Source: Chelatococcus sp. HY11
GTDB lineage: Bacteria; Pseudomonadota; Alphaproteobacteria; Rhizobiales; Beijerinckiaceae
Length of the DNA stretch: 64,000 bases
Direction of reading: 5' to 3'
NCBI RefSeq assembly: GCF_018398335.1
Contig: NZ_JAHBRX010000002.1
Coordinates: 1 to 64,000, forward strand
In this document: positions 51,008 through 59,925 of the stretch, in pieces
Numbering within the stretch: position 1 is the first letter of the stretch
Layout: each line of letters opens with the position of its first letter
Notes under the pieces: model-generated
Told to the model about the DNA's origin: nothing
The model's input: the letters and a program-made list of their open reading frames with translations, nothing else
Databases searched by the model: none
Program-made: the position numbers and the translations under genes

Positions 51008-52381
51008 TCACAGCTGCGGCCAGCGGTGTGACCAGGGATGGAGCTGTTCGAACGCACGGGCGAGCTGGATGAGCTGCCAATCGGACCCGAAAGGCCCCAC
51101 CAGCTGAAAGCCGATGGGACGGCCATCCGACGAGAGGCCGGCCGGAATGGCGATGGCCGGTACGCCGGCACTATTCACGAAGCTCGTAAACACGTTGAAG
51201 AACGGCTTCACCATCTCTTCCGCCCCCCACGCTGGGGACCCCGAGACTGGGGACAGCAACAGATCAAACGCGCTGAAGAACTGGCCGACCTGCGACTGGA
51301 CCTGGCGCAAACCGTTGGTCGCTGCGACATAGTCGGCGGCGGTCAGCGCCGCGCCCCGTGCCGCCTGATCCTCGTAATAGGGATCGATCCGTCCCTTCCA
51401 GTCATGCTTGTCCGCCAGGAGCCAGGCGAGGCCGGCGGCGCCAATCGTTCTGGCCGATGTCTCCTGGATCTGCTCGTCGTAAGGCGCGCCGCCGATCTCC
51501 ACGGTGTGCCCCATGCCGCGAAACGCCTCAGCGACCCGCTCGCAGGCCGATGTCACTTCGGGGAAGACCGGATATTGCTTGACCTGGGGCATGTAGCGGA
51601 TACGAAGCCGCCGCTCCGTGACCTCCGCGTCTGGTGTCGCGGCGAATGCCCACGATCCGCCATCCAGCGGATGCGGCTTGGCGATGATGGAGAAAGCCAG
51701 CGCCAGGCTTTCCACGGTACGCGCCATAGGACCAACGACCTCGCGGCCGCCGAGCGTAATGGGCAGGCCGCGCCCTCTGGCGACGCGACCCACGGTCGGC
51801 TTCAGACCGACGAGGCCGCTGTGGCTGCATGGCGTGCGGATCGAACCGCCGCCATCGGTGCCGATCGCCAGCGGGCCCATTCCACTCGCGACGGCCGCGG
51901 CCGCGCCGGCGCTGGAGGAGCCCGGCGTCAGGTCGAGTCGCCACGGGTTGCGCGTCGTGCCGAACAGGGGCGTACTTACAATGCCGCGCCCGGTGGAGAA
52001 CTCCGAGCAGCGGGTCTTGCCGAGAATGATCGCGCCAGCCTCGCGCAAGCGCTCCACCGGAACCTCATCCTCGCTGGGAACGAAGTCCCGGAACACGGCC
52101 GTTCCCCAGGTGCAGGGAAGCTCCTTCACCGGAATATTGTCCTTGATCGACACCGGCACACCATCGAGCGCGCTGGCCGGCTGACCGGCGTGCCAGCGCG
52201 CGTCGCTGGCTTTGGCGGCGCTGCGCATCTCGCTCATGTCGAGGGCCGCGAAGGCATTGAGCTTCGGGTTGATCTCCTCGATCCGCGCGAGGATGGCGTC
52301 GAGCGCCTCGCTGGGCGTGAACCGGCCATCGCGGAAGCCGGCCGAAAGCTGAACCGCGTCCAGGGACCAGAGTGCGCTCAA
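51008..52381 (-). CDS. Amidase-signature enzyme, second copy
   Basis: A 457-residue amidase with a canonical site: Lys80 (SIKDNI), cis-Ser near 156 (TPGSSSAG) and nucleophile Ser180 in GTDGGGSIRTP. TTG at 52381 is the start, 6 bases after GGGGAG; the whole initiation region is duplicated immediately upstream (52380-52407). It is the first gene of the leftward group amidase, small partner, amidase. Substrate unknown; nearby importer and PuuE-like genes suggest an amide or ureide. Confidence 0.91.
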   Translation of the reverse strand: MSALWSLDAVQLSAGFRDGRFTPSEALDAILARIEEINPKLNAFAALDMSEMRSAAKASDARWHAGQPASALDGVPVSIKDNIPVKELPCTWGTAVFRDFVPSEDEVPVERLREAGAIILGKTRCSEFSTGRGIVSTPLFGTTRNPWRLDLTPGSSSAGAAAAVASGMGPLAIGTDGGGSIRTPCSHSGLVGLKPTVGRVARGRGLPITLGGREVVGPMARTVESLALAFSIIAKPHPLDGGSWAFAATPDAEVTERRLRIRYMPQVKQYPVFPEVTSACERVAEAFRGMGHTVEIGGAPYDEQIQETSARTIGAAGLAWLLADKHDWKGRIDPYYEDQAARGAALTAADYVAATNGLRQVQSQVGQFFSAFDLLLSPVSGSPAWGAEEMVKPFFNVFTSFVNSAGVPAIAIPAGLSSDGRPIGFQLVGPFGSDWQLIQLARAFEQLHPWSHRWPQL

Positions 52382-52407
52382 TGCTGTCTCCCCAATGCTG
52401 TCTCCCC
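52380..52407. repeat. 14-bp tandem duplication of the amidase start region
   Basis: AATGCTGTCTCCCC occurs twice in direct tandem (52380-52393, 52394-52407). On the amidase strand each copy reads GGGGAGACAGCATT, so Shine-Dalgarno and TTG are doubled. The upstream TTG would make a five-codon peptide ending in TGA that overlaps the real start. Confidence 0.75.
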
Positions 52408-52745
52408 GAAGCTGGCTGCCGATGTGCGAGGCATACCGTGTCTGGCCTCAAGCCTGACCGGTCTGCGGAACAGTGATGCATTCACCGTGCCAATCCCGTT
52501 CTCTGATGCGTTTCGCGATGAAATCAGGCCGTGACGCGTCGCTCTAATGCCTGCATTAGGAACGACTACTTCCCGGTCTGCACAAACTCTCCTCGTAATC
52601 TACAAATATTGATCTTGTGAAGTTGCCAACCGCCTTACAATATCCGGAAATACAGTCGATGGATTCAGCGCGTTCTGGCGGCGAGCGGCGATGCGCCAGA
52701 GTCGATTGCAAGATGACCGAGCGAAGTCGGGCGATGGAGCGGGAC
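52382..52745. other. Divergent intergenic region, amidase operon / Fbp-type importer
   Basis: This 364-base gap contains the tandem start duplication at its left end and an inverted repeat CTAATGC-CT-GCATTAG at 52544-52559. An AT-richer stretch near 52590-52650 probably holds the importer promoter. No convincing gene is present; a frame open from 52617 is the extended upstream reading of the binding-protein gene. Confidence 0.5.
52544..52559. promoter_or_regulatory. Palindrome in the amidase/importer divergent promoter
   Basis: CTAATGC and GCATTAG are perfect 7-base inverted copies separated by CT. The site is 163 bases from the amidase start and 187 from the importer start, a suitable place for one regulator to control both directions. 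The LysR gene at the end of this group is the nearest candidate regulator. Confidence 0.5.
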
Positions 52746-53927
52746 ATGAACAAGTCAAAAAGCAATTCTTTGCTCAATGCGGCCTCCGTATTCAAGGCCG
52801 ATTCCGTGTTCGAGGTCGCGAGATTTGCTTTCGCCGTATCTGCTGTTGCCACGTCCATGCTGGCGGTCAGCGTGGGATCGGCCTGGAGCCAGGTTACGCT
52901 CGATGCCGCATCACAGGCCCTCTACGACAAGGCCGCCCAGGAAATCCCCGGTCTGCCGGTGGAAATCTTCGCCGGCGCGCAGAAAGAGGGGGAGCTCACC
53001 ATCTACCGTGTGGGATATGACTTCCCGGGCATCATCTTCCCGGAGTTCAAGAAGCTCTTTCCCTTCATCGCGATCACAGAGTTCGAGGCGACGGTCGCAC
53101 CACTCCTGCAGCGCTTCAGCGCAGAGGCGCGATCGGGGCGCAATGTGGCCGATGTGGTCATGAACGCCATCCCGGGCGCGGTCAATGCCTTGGACAAGGA
53201 AGGGCTTATCGCGCACTACAAGCCGACATCAGCGGATGCAATAAAGACAGGCTTTCGCGAGGGCGCCTACTACCCCTTCGATCGTATTATGCTTTGCAAT
53301 GCTTACAATAGCGACCTTGTCACCGACGCTCAGGCGGCTGGCCTCGGCAGCTGGAACGCGATCGGCGATCTTCAGTGGACGGGGAAAGTCGGCATCAACC
53401 GCATGGCGGCCGGTGGTGTGACGGCGTTGGCCTATACCTTCGTCGACAAGGAAAAACCGACGGACTTCGAGACGCTGATCGTCAAGCAGGACGCGCTTCT
53501 GTTCCCGAGCGTGCCGACCATGATCGAGCGCCTGGCTTCCGGCGGCATCAGCGTCGCGTTCTTCGCCAATGACGGCAATCTGCACAAGCTGAAGCGCGCG
53601 GGCGCGCCACTGAAGTGGAAATGTCCTACGCCCGGTCTTGTTCTCAACGACTTCCAGTTCATTCCCGCCAAGGCGCCCCATCCTAACGCCGCGCGCCTTT
53701 GGATCGAATTCATGCTGAGCAAGAAGGGCCAGCAACTCGTCAACGAGGGCCTCGGCCTCGGCCCTGCGCGCATCGACGTCGCGGACAAGCGGGCGGTGAC
53801 GGGAGAGGCGTGGTACCAGGCGCCGGCCGAGCTCTACAGCTTTTCCTGGGATGAGGTCGACAAGGGTCTCGAGGGCGTGAGAGCCAAATGGGACGCCGCC
53901 GCCGGCAAGGCGCGCCTCGCCAACTGA
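52746..53927 (+). CDS. Solute-binding protein of an Fbp/Afu-type ABC importer
   Basis: A 393-residue exported protein. The ATG at 52746 is 6 bases after GGAG. A long N-region precedes the hydrophobic core at residues 27-47, with cleavage near SAWS (48). The mature part has VEIFAGAQKEGELTIYRVG, DVVMNAIPGAVNALDKEGLI and PNAARLWIEFMLSKKGQQLV, as in iron or thiamine-type binding proteins. The Tyr pairs used for ferric iron are not evident, and the context argues for an organic ligand. First gene of the rightward operon. Confidence 0.9.
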   Translation: MNKSKSNSLLNAASVFKADSVFEVARFAFAVSAVATSMLAVSVGSAWSQVTLDAASQALYDKAAQEIPGLPVEIFAGAQKEGELTIYRVGYDFPGIIFPEFKKLFPFIAITEFEATVAPLLQRFSAEARSGRNVADVVMNAIPGAVNALDKEGLIAHYKPTSADAIKTGFREGAYYPFDRIMLCNAYNSDLVTDAQAAGLGSWNAIGDLQWTGKVGINRMAAGGVTALAYTFVDKEKPTDFETLIVKQDALLFPSVPTMIERLASGGISVAFFANDGNLHKLKRAGAPLKWKCPTPGLVLNDFQFIPAKAPHPNAARLWIEFMLSKKGQQLVNEGLGLGPARIDVADKRAVTGEAWYQAPAELYSFSWDEVDKGLEGVRAKWDAAAGKARLAN

Positions 53928-53967
53928 ACGCCCGCGATAGCCATCTTCAGCACACGGGGATCAGGAG

Positions 53968-55665
53968 ATGTCCAGCCAGCTCACATCGGGATTCGACCGC
54001 GCGATCTCCTGGTCGACCTTCCTGCTGACGACCTGGATCGTCGCTGTGCCGGTCGGCTTCCTCGTCTACGCGGCCCTCAGCGGCGGGTATCCCGGCGATC
54101 CGACTAATGCCTTCACCTTGACGCATGTCGCCAAGGTCTATGCCTCGACCAGCTATCTGCAGCCACTGTTCAACACGCTCTACCTCGCCTTCCTGACCGC
54201 GATCGTGGTTACGCCCTGCGGCGTCCTCCTCGCGTGGCTGGTGGCGCGTACGGATCTCAGGGGCAAGGAGACCATCGGCTTCCTCATCACGGTGCCGATC
54301 TTCATCTCGCCACTGCTCGGGGCGTTGGCCTGGATCGCGCTCGCCGCGCCGGATTCCGGACTGATCAATGCATGGATCGGACGCGGACTGCTCGGCCTCA
54401 CCAGCAATCTCCTGAATATCTATTCCTTTCCCTCTATCGTCTTCGTGATGAGCCTGTTCTACGTGCCGCTCTCCTACCTCCTGACGGTTGGCAATCTCAT
54501 GCGGCTCGATGGTACATTGGAGGAGGCCGGCCGGACGGTCGGCATGACGCCGGTCGGGGTCTGGTTCCGCGTGACCCTTCCCCTGCTCTGGCCGACCATC
54601 GTGTCAGCCTTCCTCATGATCTTCATCCTGGCGGCCGAGCAGTTCGCCGTCCCCGCGATGCTCGGCGTGCAGGGGCGCTTCATCACGATCCCCGTCATTC
54701 TCTATCAAGGCTTCGAGAGCGGCATGATTCCGCCCGGCGAGGTGGCGGCGCTAGCGACGCAACTCGTCGCGGTCACCATGTTGGGCGTCTTCCTCTACCG
54801 GCGAATGGTCCGTGTCGCGCGGAAGTATGTCGTGGTCACCGGTAAGGGCAGCGCCTCCAAGCTCGTGCAGCTCGGCCGCTGGCAATGGGCGGCACTGATC
54901 GCCATCGGCAGTTATTTCGCGCTCGCTGTGGTGCTCCCATGCCTGGCGCTGGTGATCGGTTCGTTCCAGAAATTTCTCACGTCCCGCTTCAGCCTGTCGA
55001 ACTGGACATTGGCCAACTACGTGACCGTGTTCGAGCCGAACTACCTGCGTATCATCTGGAACACCATCAGCCTCGCGGCCATCGGCGCATTGATTACGGT
55101 CGCGCTCGGCTTTCTCATCGGGTATCTCGCCACGCGGCTGAAAGGCGTGGCGGTCGCCGGCGCCGACTATGTCAGTTCGTTGCCGATCGCGCTTCCCGGT
55201 ATCGCGATGGCGGTCGGCCTGCTCTGGACCTACGCCGTCTTGCCGCTGCCGGTCTATGGCACCGCCATCATCCTGGTGATCGCCTTCGTGGCCCGCTTCA
55301 TCGGCTATGCGGCGCGGCTCGCGTCGACCAGCTTCCAGCAGATCGACCCAAGCCTGGAGGAGGCGGGTCGCATGGTCGGCATGACCCGGCTCGGCGTCAT
55401 CCGCCGCGTCGCGTTCGGCATCGTCAGCCCGAGCATGATCTCGGCGTGGACGCTGGTCTTCGCCTTCATCGTGGTCGAGGTTTCCACGGCGATCCTGCTT
55501 TACACGCCGAAGACGGCGACTATGGCGGTCGCCATTTTCAACGCGATGCAATCCACCGGCACGGTGCTCGGCTTCACCCTCGCGGTGGTGCAGCTTGTGC
55601 TGATCTCTGCCGGGCTCATTGTCGTGCGGCGATTGGTCGGTTCCCTGCCGACAATGGCGTCATAG
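53968..55665 (+). CDS. Double-length ABC permease (FbpB-like)
   Basis: A 565-residue inner-membrane protein made of two permease halves. Each half has its own cytoplasmic EAA loop: LEEAGRTVGMTPVGVWFRVT (near residue 190) and LEEAGRMVGMTRLGVIRRVA (near 465). About twelve hydrophobic segments are visible. One polypeptide therefore replaces the usual permease dimer, as in FbpB/AfuB. It lies 40 bases after the binding protein and 10 before the ATPase. Confidence 0.93.
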   Translation: MSSQLTSGFDRAISWSTFLLTTWIVAVPVGFLVYAALSGGYPGDPTNAFTLTHVAKVYASTSYLQPLFNTLYLAFLTAIVVTPCGVLLAWLVARTDLRGKETIGFLITVPIFISPLLGALAWIALAAPDSGLINAWIGRGLLGLTSNLLNIYSFPSIVFVMSLFYVPLSYLLTVGNLMRLDGTLEEAGRTVGMTPVGVWFRVTLPLLWPTIVSAFLMIFILAAEQFAVPAMLGVQGRFITIPVILYQGFESGMIPPGEVAALATQLVAVTMLGVFLYRRMVRVARKYVVVTGKGSASKLVQLGRWQWAALIAIGSYFALAVVLPCLALVIGSFQKFLTSRFSLSNWTLANYVTVFEPNYLRIIWNTISLAAIGALITVALGFLIGYLATRLKGVAVAGADYVSSLPIALPGIAMAVGLLWTYAVLPLPVYGTAIILVIAFVARFIGYAARLASTSFQQIDPSLEEAGRMVGMTRLGVIRRVAFGIVSPSMISAWTLVFAFIVVEVSTAILLYTPKTATMAVAIFNAMQSTGTVLGFTLAVVQLVLISAGLIVVRRLVGSLPTMAS

Positions 55666-55675
55666 GAGGACACCA

Positions 55676-56788
55676 GTGGCTCCGGCCCTCTCCCTCTCCC
55701 AAATCGTCAAGTTCCATGGGTCACATTGCGCGGTGAACCATCTCGCATGCACCATCGAGCAGGGTGAGATCGTCTCCATCCTCGGGCCGTCGGGCTGTGG
55801 CAAGACCACGCTCCTGCGCTGTGTGGCCGGTCTCGAGGCCATCGACGATGGCGAGATCGCGATCAACAACCGCGTCGTCTCGTCGAAGGCCCTGTTCCTG
55901 CCGCCTGAACGCCGCAACATCGGCATGGTCTTCCAGTCCTATGCCTTGTGGCCGCATCTCACCGTCTTCGCCAATGTCGCGATGGGCCTGAAAGTGCGCC
56001 GACGCCCGGCGAAGGAAGTGGCGACCCGTGTTGCGGCTGTGCTTGAGACGCTCGAACTCGCCGGCCTTGCCGACCGCCTGCCGTCGCAGCTCTCCGGTGG
56101 CCAGCAGCAGCGTGTCGCGGTCGCGCGGGCGATCGTCATGGAGCCGGAAATCCTGCTTTTCGACGAACCGCTCTCAAATCTCGATGCGCGTATCCGCGAG
56201 CGGGTTCGCAGCGAGCTGCATGACCTGCTTCGTAAACTCGGCATCACCACGCTCTATGTCACCCACGACAAGGCCGAGGCCATGGCGCTCTCGGACCGCA
56301 TCATCGTCATGCGCGGCGGTGTCATCGATCAGGTGGGCACTGGCCGCGAGATCTACGACACGCCCGCGACCGCCTTCATCGCCGACTTCATAGGTCGCTT
56401 CAACTTCCTGCCGGCCTCGCCGCTCGCCGGCACGGACGCCCTGCATACCGTCGAGGTCAAGGGTCAGCGCATGGCCTTGATGCCCGCCCGCTCGCAGGCG
56501 GCGGGCACGGTGGGCTTCAAGCCGGAGGATGCCGTGCTGTGTCCCAATCCGGCCGGGCGCGCCAATGTCTTCGAGTTATCCGTGCTCAAGCAGACCTATT
56601 TTGGAAGTTCGGTCGAGGTCGTGGCCGAGCTGCTTGGTACACCCGTCACACTCTCCTTGCCCGAAACCGTGGCCGGCAACACGCTGCGCATCCACCTTCC
56701 CCCCGCCAAACTCACCTATTTCGGCGCCGACGGACAGGCGCTCGGTGGCGAGCCCCCGGCGCCGTCGCTGCAGATCGCAGGGGAATGA
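55676..56788 (+). CDS. ABC transporter ATP-binding protein (FbpC/PotA-like)
   Basis: A 370-residue ATPase. The GTG at 55676 is 7 bases after AGGAGG; no better start exists. Walker [10 protein letters not shown] is at 37-45, signature [16 protein letters not shown], Walker [13 protein letters not shown], switch [11 protein letters not shown]-terminal TOBE-like domain ([12 protein letters not shown]) is present. It completes the importer; the two PuuE-like genes follow within 45 bases, which ties the transported compound to them. Confidence 0.93.
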   Translation: MAPALSLSQIVKFHGSHCAVNHLACTIEQGEIVSILGPSGCGKTTLLRCVAGLEAIDDGEIAINNRVVSSKALFLPPERRNIGMVFQSYALWPHLTVFANVAMGLKVRRRPAKEVATRVAAVLETLELAGLADRLPSQLSGGQQQRVAVARAIVMEPEILLFDEPLSNLDARIRERVRSELHDLLRKLGITTLYVTHDKAEAMALSDRIIVMRGGVIDQVGTGREIYDTPATAFIADFIGRFNFLPASPLAGTDALHTVEVKGQRMALMPARSQAAGTVGFKPEDAVLCPNPAGRANVFELSVLKQTYFGSSVEVVAELLGTPVTLSLPETVAGNTLRIHLPPAKLTYFGADGQALGGEPPAPSLQIAGE

Positions 56789-56829
56789 CGGGTTCCCGCC
56801 ACCACCAATGACCCATCCCGGAGACACTC

Positions 56830-57753
56830 ATGGGACCTGAGCGCGTCGTCTATTCGGCCTTGCGAGACCGGCCACGGCTTGTCTGGCCGAACAATGCAAG
56901 GCTCGCCCTGTGGATCGTGCCCAACATCGAGTTCTTCGAATATCTGCCTGGACGGCCGCATACCCGGGACCCGTGGCCTCGCATGCCGCATCCCGACATC
57001 CGCGGCTACAGCCTGCGGGATTACGGTCCGCGCGTCGGGTTCTGGCGGATGATCGAGGCGTTCGACGAATACAATATCCGGGCGACCATGTCGCTGAACG
57101 TCGCTTCCTACGCCCATTTCCCCGCGTTGCGCGATGCCTGCGAGGCGCGCGGCTATGATGCGATGTCGCACGGCATCTACAATACCGAATATATCTCGGA
57201 GCTGTCCCCGGCCGAGGAGCGCGCGGACATTCGCCGCACCCAGGAGCTGTTCGAGACCCATAGCGGTGGCCGCAAGCTGACGGGCTGGTACTCCGCCGCC
57301 GGGGCGCCGAGCTTGAGGACCCCGGACATCCTGGCGGAAGCCGGTATCGAGTACTTCGTCGACTGGATGTACGACGACCAGCCGTTCCCGATGAACGTCA
57401 AGTCGCGACAGCTGATTTCCATGCCTTATTCGATGGACCCGAACGATGGCCGCAACTTCCGCGAGCCGTTCATCGAGGCGGCCGATTTCATCGCCTCGAT
57501 CAAGGATCAGTTCGATCGCCTTTACCGGGAGAGTGAGGAAACGGGCCTCGTCATGACGCTGGCGCTGCATCCCTATGTCATGGGCCAGCCGCATCGCATC
57601 GGCTATCTGAAGAAACTGTTCGACTACATATTCTCGCACGAGGGGGTGTGGCAGGCGACAGGTGTCGAAATCACCCGCTGGTTCGTGGACACCCATCTCG
57701 ACAAGCTGAATGCCCATCTCGCCGAGGTGGCCGATCGCAGGGGAGCCGCCTGA
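56830..57753 (+). CDS. Polysaccharide-deacetylase-fold hydrolase, PuuE/allantoinase-like, copy 1
   Basis: A 307-residue NodB-fold protein. LRDRPRLVWPNNARLALWIV at the start, NIEFFEYLPG in place of the usual metal-binding Asp strand, and SHGIYNTEY with His114. In metal-dependent deacetylases this is H-x-x-x-H; the second His is Asn118 here, as expected in the metal-free PuuE (allantoinase) type. The C-terminal half keeps HPYVMGQPHRIGYL. It is in the importer operon and adjoins a paralogue by one base. A ureide or cyclic amide hydrolase role is inferred. Confidence 0.85.
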   Translation: MGPERVVYSALRDRPRLVWPNNARLALWIVPNIEFFEYLPGRPHTRDPWPRMPHPDIRGYSLRDYGPRVGFWRMIEAFDEYNIRATMSLNVASYAHFPALRDACEARGYDAMSHGIYNTEYISELSPAEERADIRRTQELFETHSGGRKLTGWYSAAGAPSLRTPDILAEAGIEYFVDWMYDDQPFPMNVKSRQLISMPYSMDPNDGRNFREPFIEAADFIASIKDQFDRLYRESEETGLVMTLALHPYVMGQPHRIGYLKKLFDYIFSHEGVWQATGVEITRWFVDTHLDKLNAHLAEVADRRGAA

Positions 57754-58679
57754 TGACTGTGCCCGCTCCAGGTATGGACCATGGCCACTACCTCTATTCC
57801 GCACTACCGGACCGCCCGCGCCTCCTCTGGCCGAACGGCGCCAGGCTCGCCGTGAGCGTCTACCTGCATCTCGAATACTACGAGATGGAACAGGGCCCGA
57901 CGACCATTCGCGACAGCCGCTACAATTCGCGCAGCGCTCCCGATGTGTTGCACCACTCGTGGTTCGAATACGGCAACCGGATCGGTATCTTCCGCATTCT
58001 CGATGCGCTCACGGCGCACGGCATGCGCATCACGGTGCCGACCAACGCCGTCGCCGCTGAACGCAATCCGCGCCTGGTCAGGGATCTCGCGGACCTCGGC
58101 GCTGAATTTGTCGCCCATGGCCTGACGGCGACGGAAATGCAGCACAGCCACATGTCCGAAGCGGAGGAGGCACGTTTGATCGCCACGTCCGCGAGCCGCC
58201 TGGAGGCTGCCACAGGCCAGCGGCCGCGGGGGTGGATGAGCCAGGATTTCGGCAATTCCATCCGCACGCCGCGTCTGATCGCGGAGGCCGGCTTCGACTA
58301 CTGCGCTGACTGGGCCAACGACGAGCAGCCTTACTGGATGACCTATGACCGGCTGGTGTCGGTGCCGAACCACGTGCTCTTCGATGACGTCTTTACGATC
58401 TGGGACCGGCATGTGCCGATGGTGCATTATCCTGACATCATCGCATCCGGCGCGCGCCAGCTGGCCGAGGACGGCGTGACGACGGGCCGTTTCATGTCGA
58501 TCGGCTTGCGCCCATGGGTCATGGGCGCCTCGCACCGCATCAAGTATCTGGAGATGGCGCTGGCGGAGCTCGCGGCCATTCCCGGCCTATGGTTCGCCAC
58601 GGCCGGCGAGGTCGCGGCCCATTACGCGGCGGTCACGGCCTATCCGGCGGAGCGGACGCGCGAGCCGACACCGGCATGA
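57753..58679 (+). CDS. Polysaccharide-deacetylase-fold hydrolase, PuuE/allantoinase-like, copy 2
   Basis: A 308-residue paralogue of the previous protein: ALPDRPRLLWPNGARLAVSV near the start, HLEYYE, and AHGLTATEMQHSH with His122 and Ala126 at the second-His position. The C-terminal RPWVMGASHRIKYLEMALAE aligns with copy 1. Its ATG overlaps copy 1's stop by one base (TGATG), so the two are made together and may form a heteromer or act in sequence. Activity is unknown. Confidence 0.85.
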   Translation: MTVPAPGMDHGHYLYSALPDRPRLLWPNGARLAVSVYLHLEYYEMEQGPTTIRDSRYNSRSAPDVLHHSWFEYGNRIGIFRILDALTAHGMRITVPTNAVAAERNPRLVRDLADLGAEFVAHGLTATEMQHSHMSEAEEARLIATSASRLEAATGQRPRGWMSQDFGNSIRTPRLIAEAGFDYCADWANDEQPYWMTYDRLVSVPNHVLFDDVFTIWDRHVPMVHYPDIIASGARQLAEDGVTTGRFMSIGLRPWVMGASHRIKYLEMALAELAAIPGLWFATAGEVAAHYAAVTAYPAERTREPTPA

Positions 58680-58704
58680 CGCGCGGGCGAAGCCGGGGGC
58701 TGTC

Positions 58705-59925
58705 ATGACCCCCGCGGACAGCGTTCTCTCCACCCGCGCGCCATGGCGTTCGTCGAGCGTGCTGCTCTTCGTCTTCGCGCGCTCGGCCTCCACCATCGCG
58801 TTCCAGATGCAGGGGGTTGTGGTCGGCTTCCAGGTCTACATGCTGACCAGCAGCCCGCTCGCGCTGGGCCTCATTGGCCTCACGCAATTCGGCGCCATGC
58901 TGATCGTCACTTTTCTCGCCGGCTATCTCGCCGACCGTCTCGATCGCCGCCTTCTGGTGGCATGCTGTCAGATCGTTCAGTGCGTTGTCGCGGGCTTGCT
59001 GGCGCTCGGCTCGCTGATGGGCTGGCTCAGCGTGCCCGCGATCTTCGCCCTCGTCGCGATCGCCGCGTCGGCGCGGGCCTGCGAGCAGCCGACCGAACAG
59101 GCGCTTCTGCCCAATCTCGTGGCACGCCAGGATTTCCCCCGCGTCGTCGCTTTTGCCACGTCCCTCAATCAGGGCTGCGTTGTTCTTGGCCCGGCGATCG
59201 GCGGGCTTTTCTACGGCTTCGGGCCAGCGATCCCTTATGGCGCCGTTGCGCTGTTGCTTGTGGTGGCGGCCGCAGCCGCACTCAGCCTCCCACCGCAGGA
59301 ACGGTCGAACGCGCGGGTGAAGCTGTCGTTTGACTTTGTCCTGTCGGGCCTGAGTTTCATCATGTCGCGCCGCATCGTTCTCGGCGCGATATCGCTTGAC
59401 CTTTTCACGGTCCTCTTCGGCAGCGCGGTCGCGCTTTTACCCGTTTTTGCTGTCGATGTGCTTCACATCGACGCCTTCGGCCTTGGCCTGTTGCGCAGCG
59501 CCCCGGCGGCCGGCGCCCTGGTCACCGCCTTCCTGCTTACGCGGGTCACATTTGCTGGGGTCGGGGCGACCATGCTGAAGAGTTCCATCGCCTTCGGTCT
59601 CTTCACCGCAGCCTTCGCCTTCTCGACATCGCTTGTCCTCTCGTTGCTCATTCTTTTCCTGATGGGCGCAGCCAATGTGGTTGGCGTCGTTATTCGCCAG
59701 TCCCTGGTGCAAATGGAGACGCCCGACGAATTGCGGGGCCGCGTGGCGGCGGTGAACTCGCTGTTCACAGGCACATCGAACCATCTCGGCGCTTTCCAGG
59801 CGGGCGTGACCGCAGCACTCGTCGGCCCGGTTCTCGCCGTGGCACTCGGCGGCGTCGGGGCCATGGCCATCGGTTTTGCCTGGATCTGGCTCTTTCCGGA
59901 AATCCGGAAGCTCAAGCGACTCTGA
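58705..59925 (+). CDS. MFS transporter (EntS/MFS_3-like)
   Basis: A 406-residue inner-membrane protein with about twelve hydrophobic segments. FQMQGVVVGFQVYMLTSSPL near residues 33-52, then FLAGYLADRLDRRLLVACCQ, and the later RQSLVQMETPDELRGRVAAV are typical of the EntS-like exporter group. It begins 25 bases after the second PuuE-like gene and may export a product or by-product. Its last 14 bases overlap the convergent LysR gene. Confidence 0.9.
   Translation: MTPADSVLSTRAPWRSSSVLLFVFARSASTIAFQMQGVVVGFQVYMLTSSPLALGLIGLTQFGAMLIVTFLAGYLADRLDRRLLVACCQIVQCVVAGLLALGSLMGWLSVPAIFALVAIAASARACEQPTEQALLPNLVARQDFPRVVAFATSLNQGCVVLGPAIGGLFYGFGPAIPYGAVALLLVVAAAAALSLPPQERSNARVKLSFDFVLSGLSFIMSRRIVLGAISLDLFTVLFGSAVALLPVFAVDVLHIDAFGLGLLRSAPAAGALVTAFLLTRVTFAGVGATMLKSSIAFGLFTAAFAFSTSLVLSLLILFLMGAANVVGVVIRQSLVQMETPDELRGRVAAVNSLFTGTSNHLGAFQAGVTAALVGPVLAVALGGVGAMAIGFAWIWLFPEIRKLKRL

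Noticed and set aside
51038-52534. 498-codon plus-strand frame over the second amidase
   Set aside because: Long only because of high GC; Arg/Ala/Gly-rich without domains, while the minus strand encodes a canonical amidase.
52746-56788. Calling the Fbp-type importer a ferric-iron transporter
   Set aside because: The Tyr pairs expected for iron binding are not evident and the operon continues directly into PuuE-like hydrolases, favouring an organic ligand.
56716-57804. 362-codon antisense frame over the first PuuE-like gene
   Set aside because: No start signal and no domain; the sense frame is a clear NodB-fold protein coupled to its neighbours.
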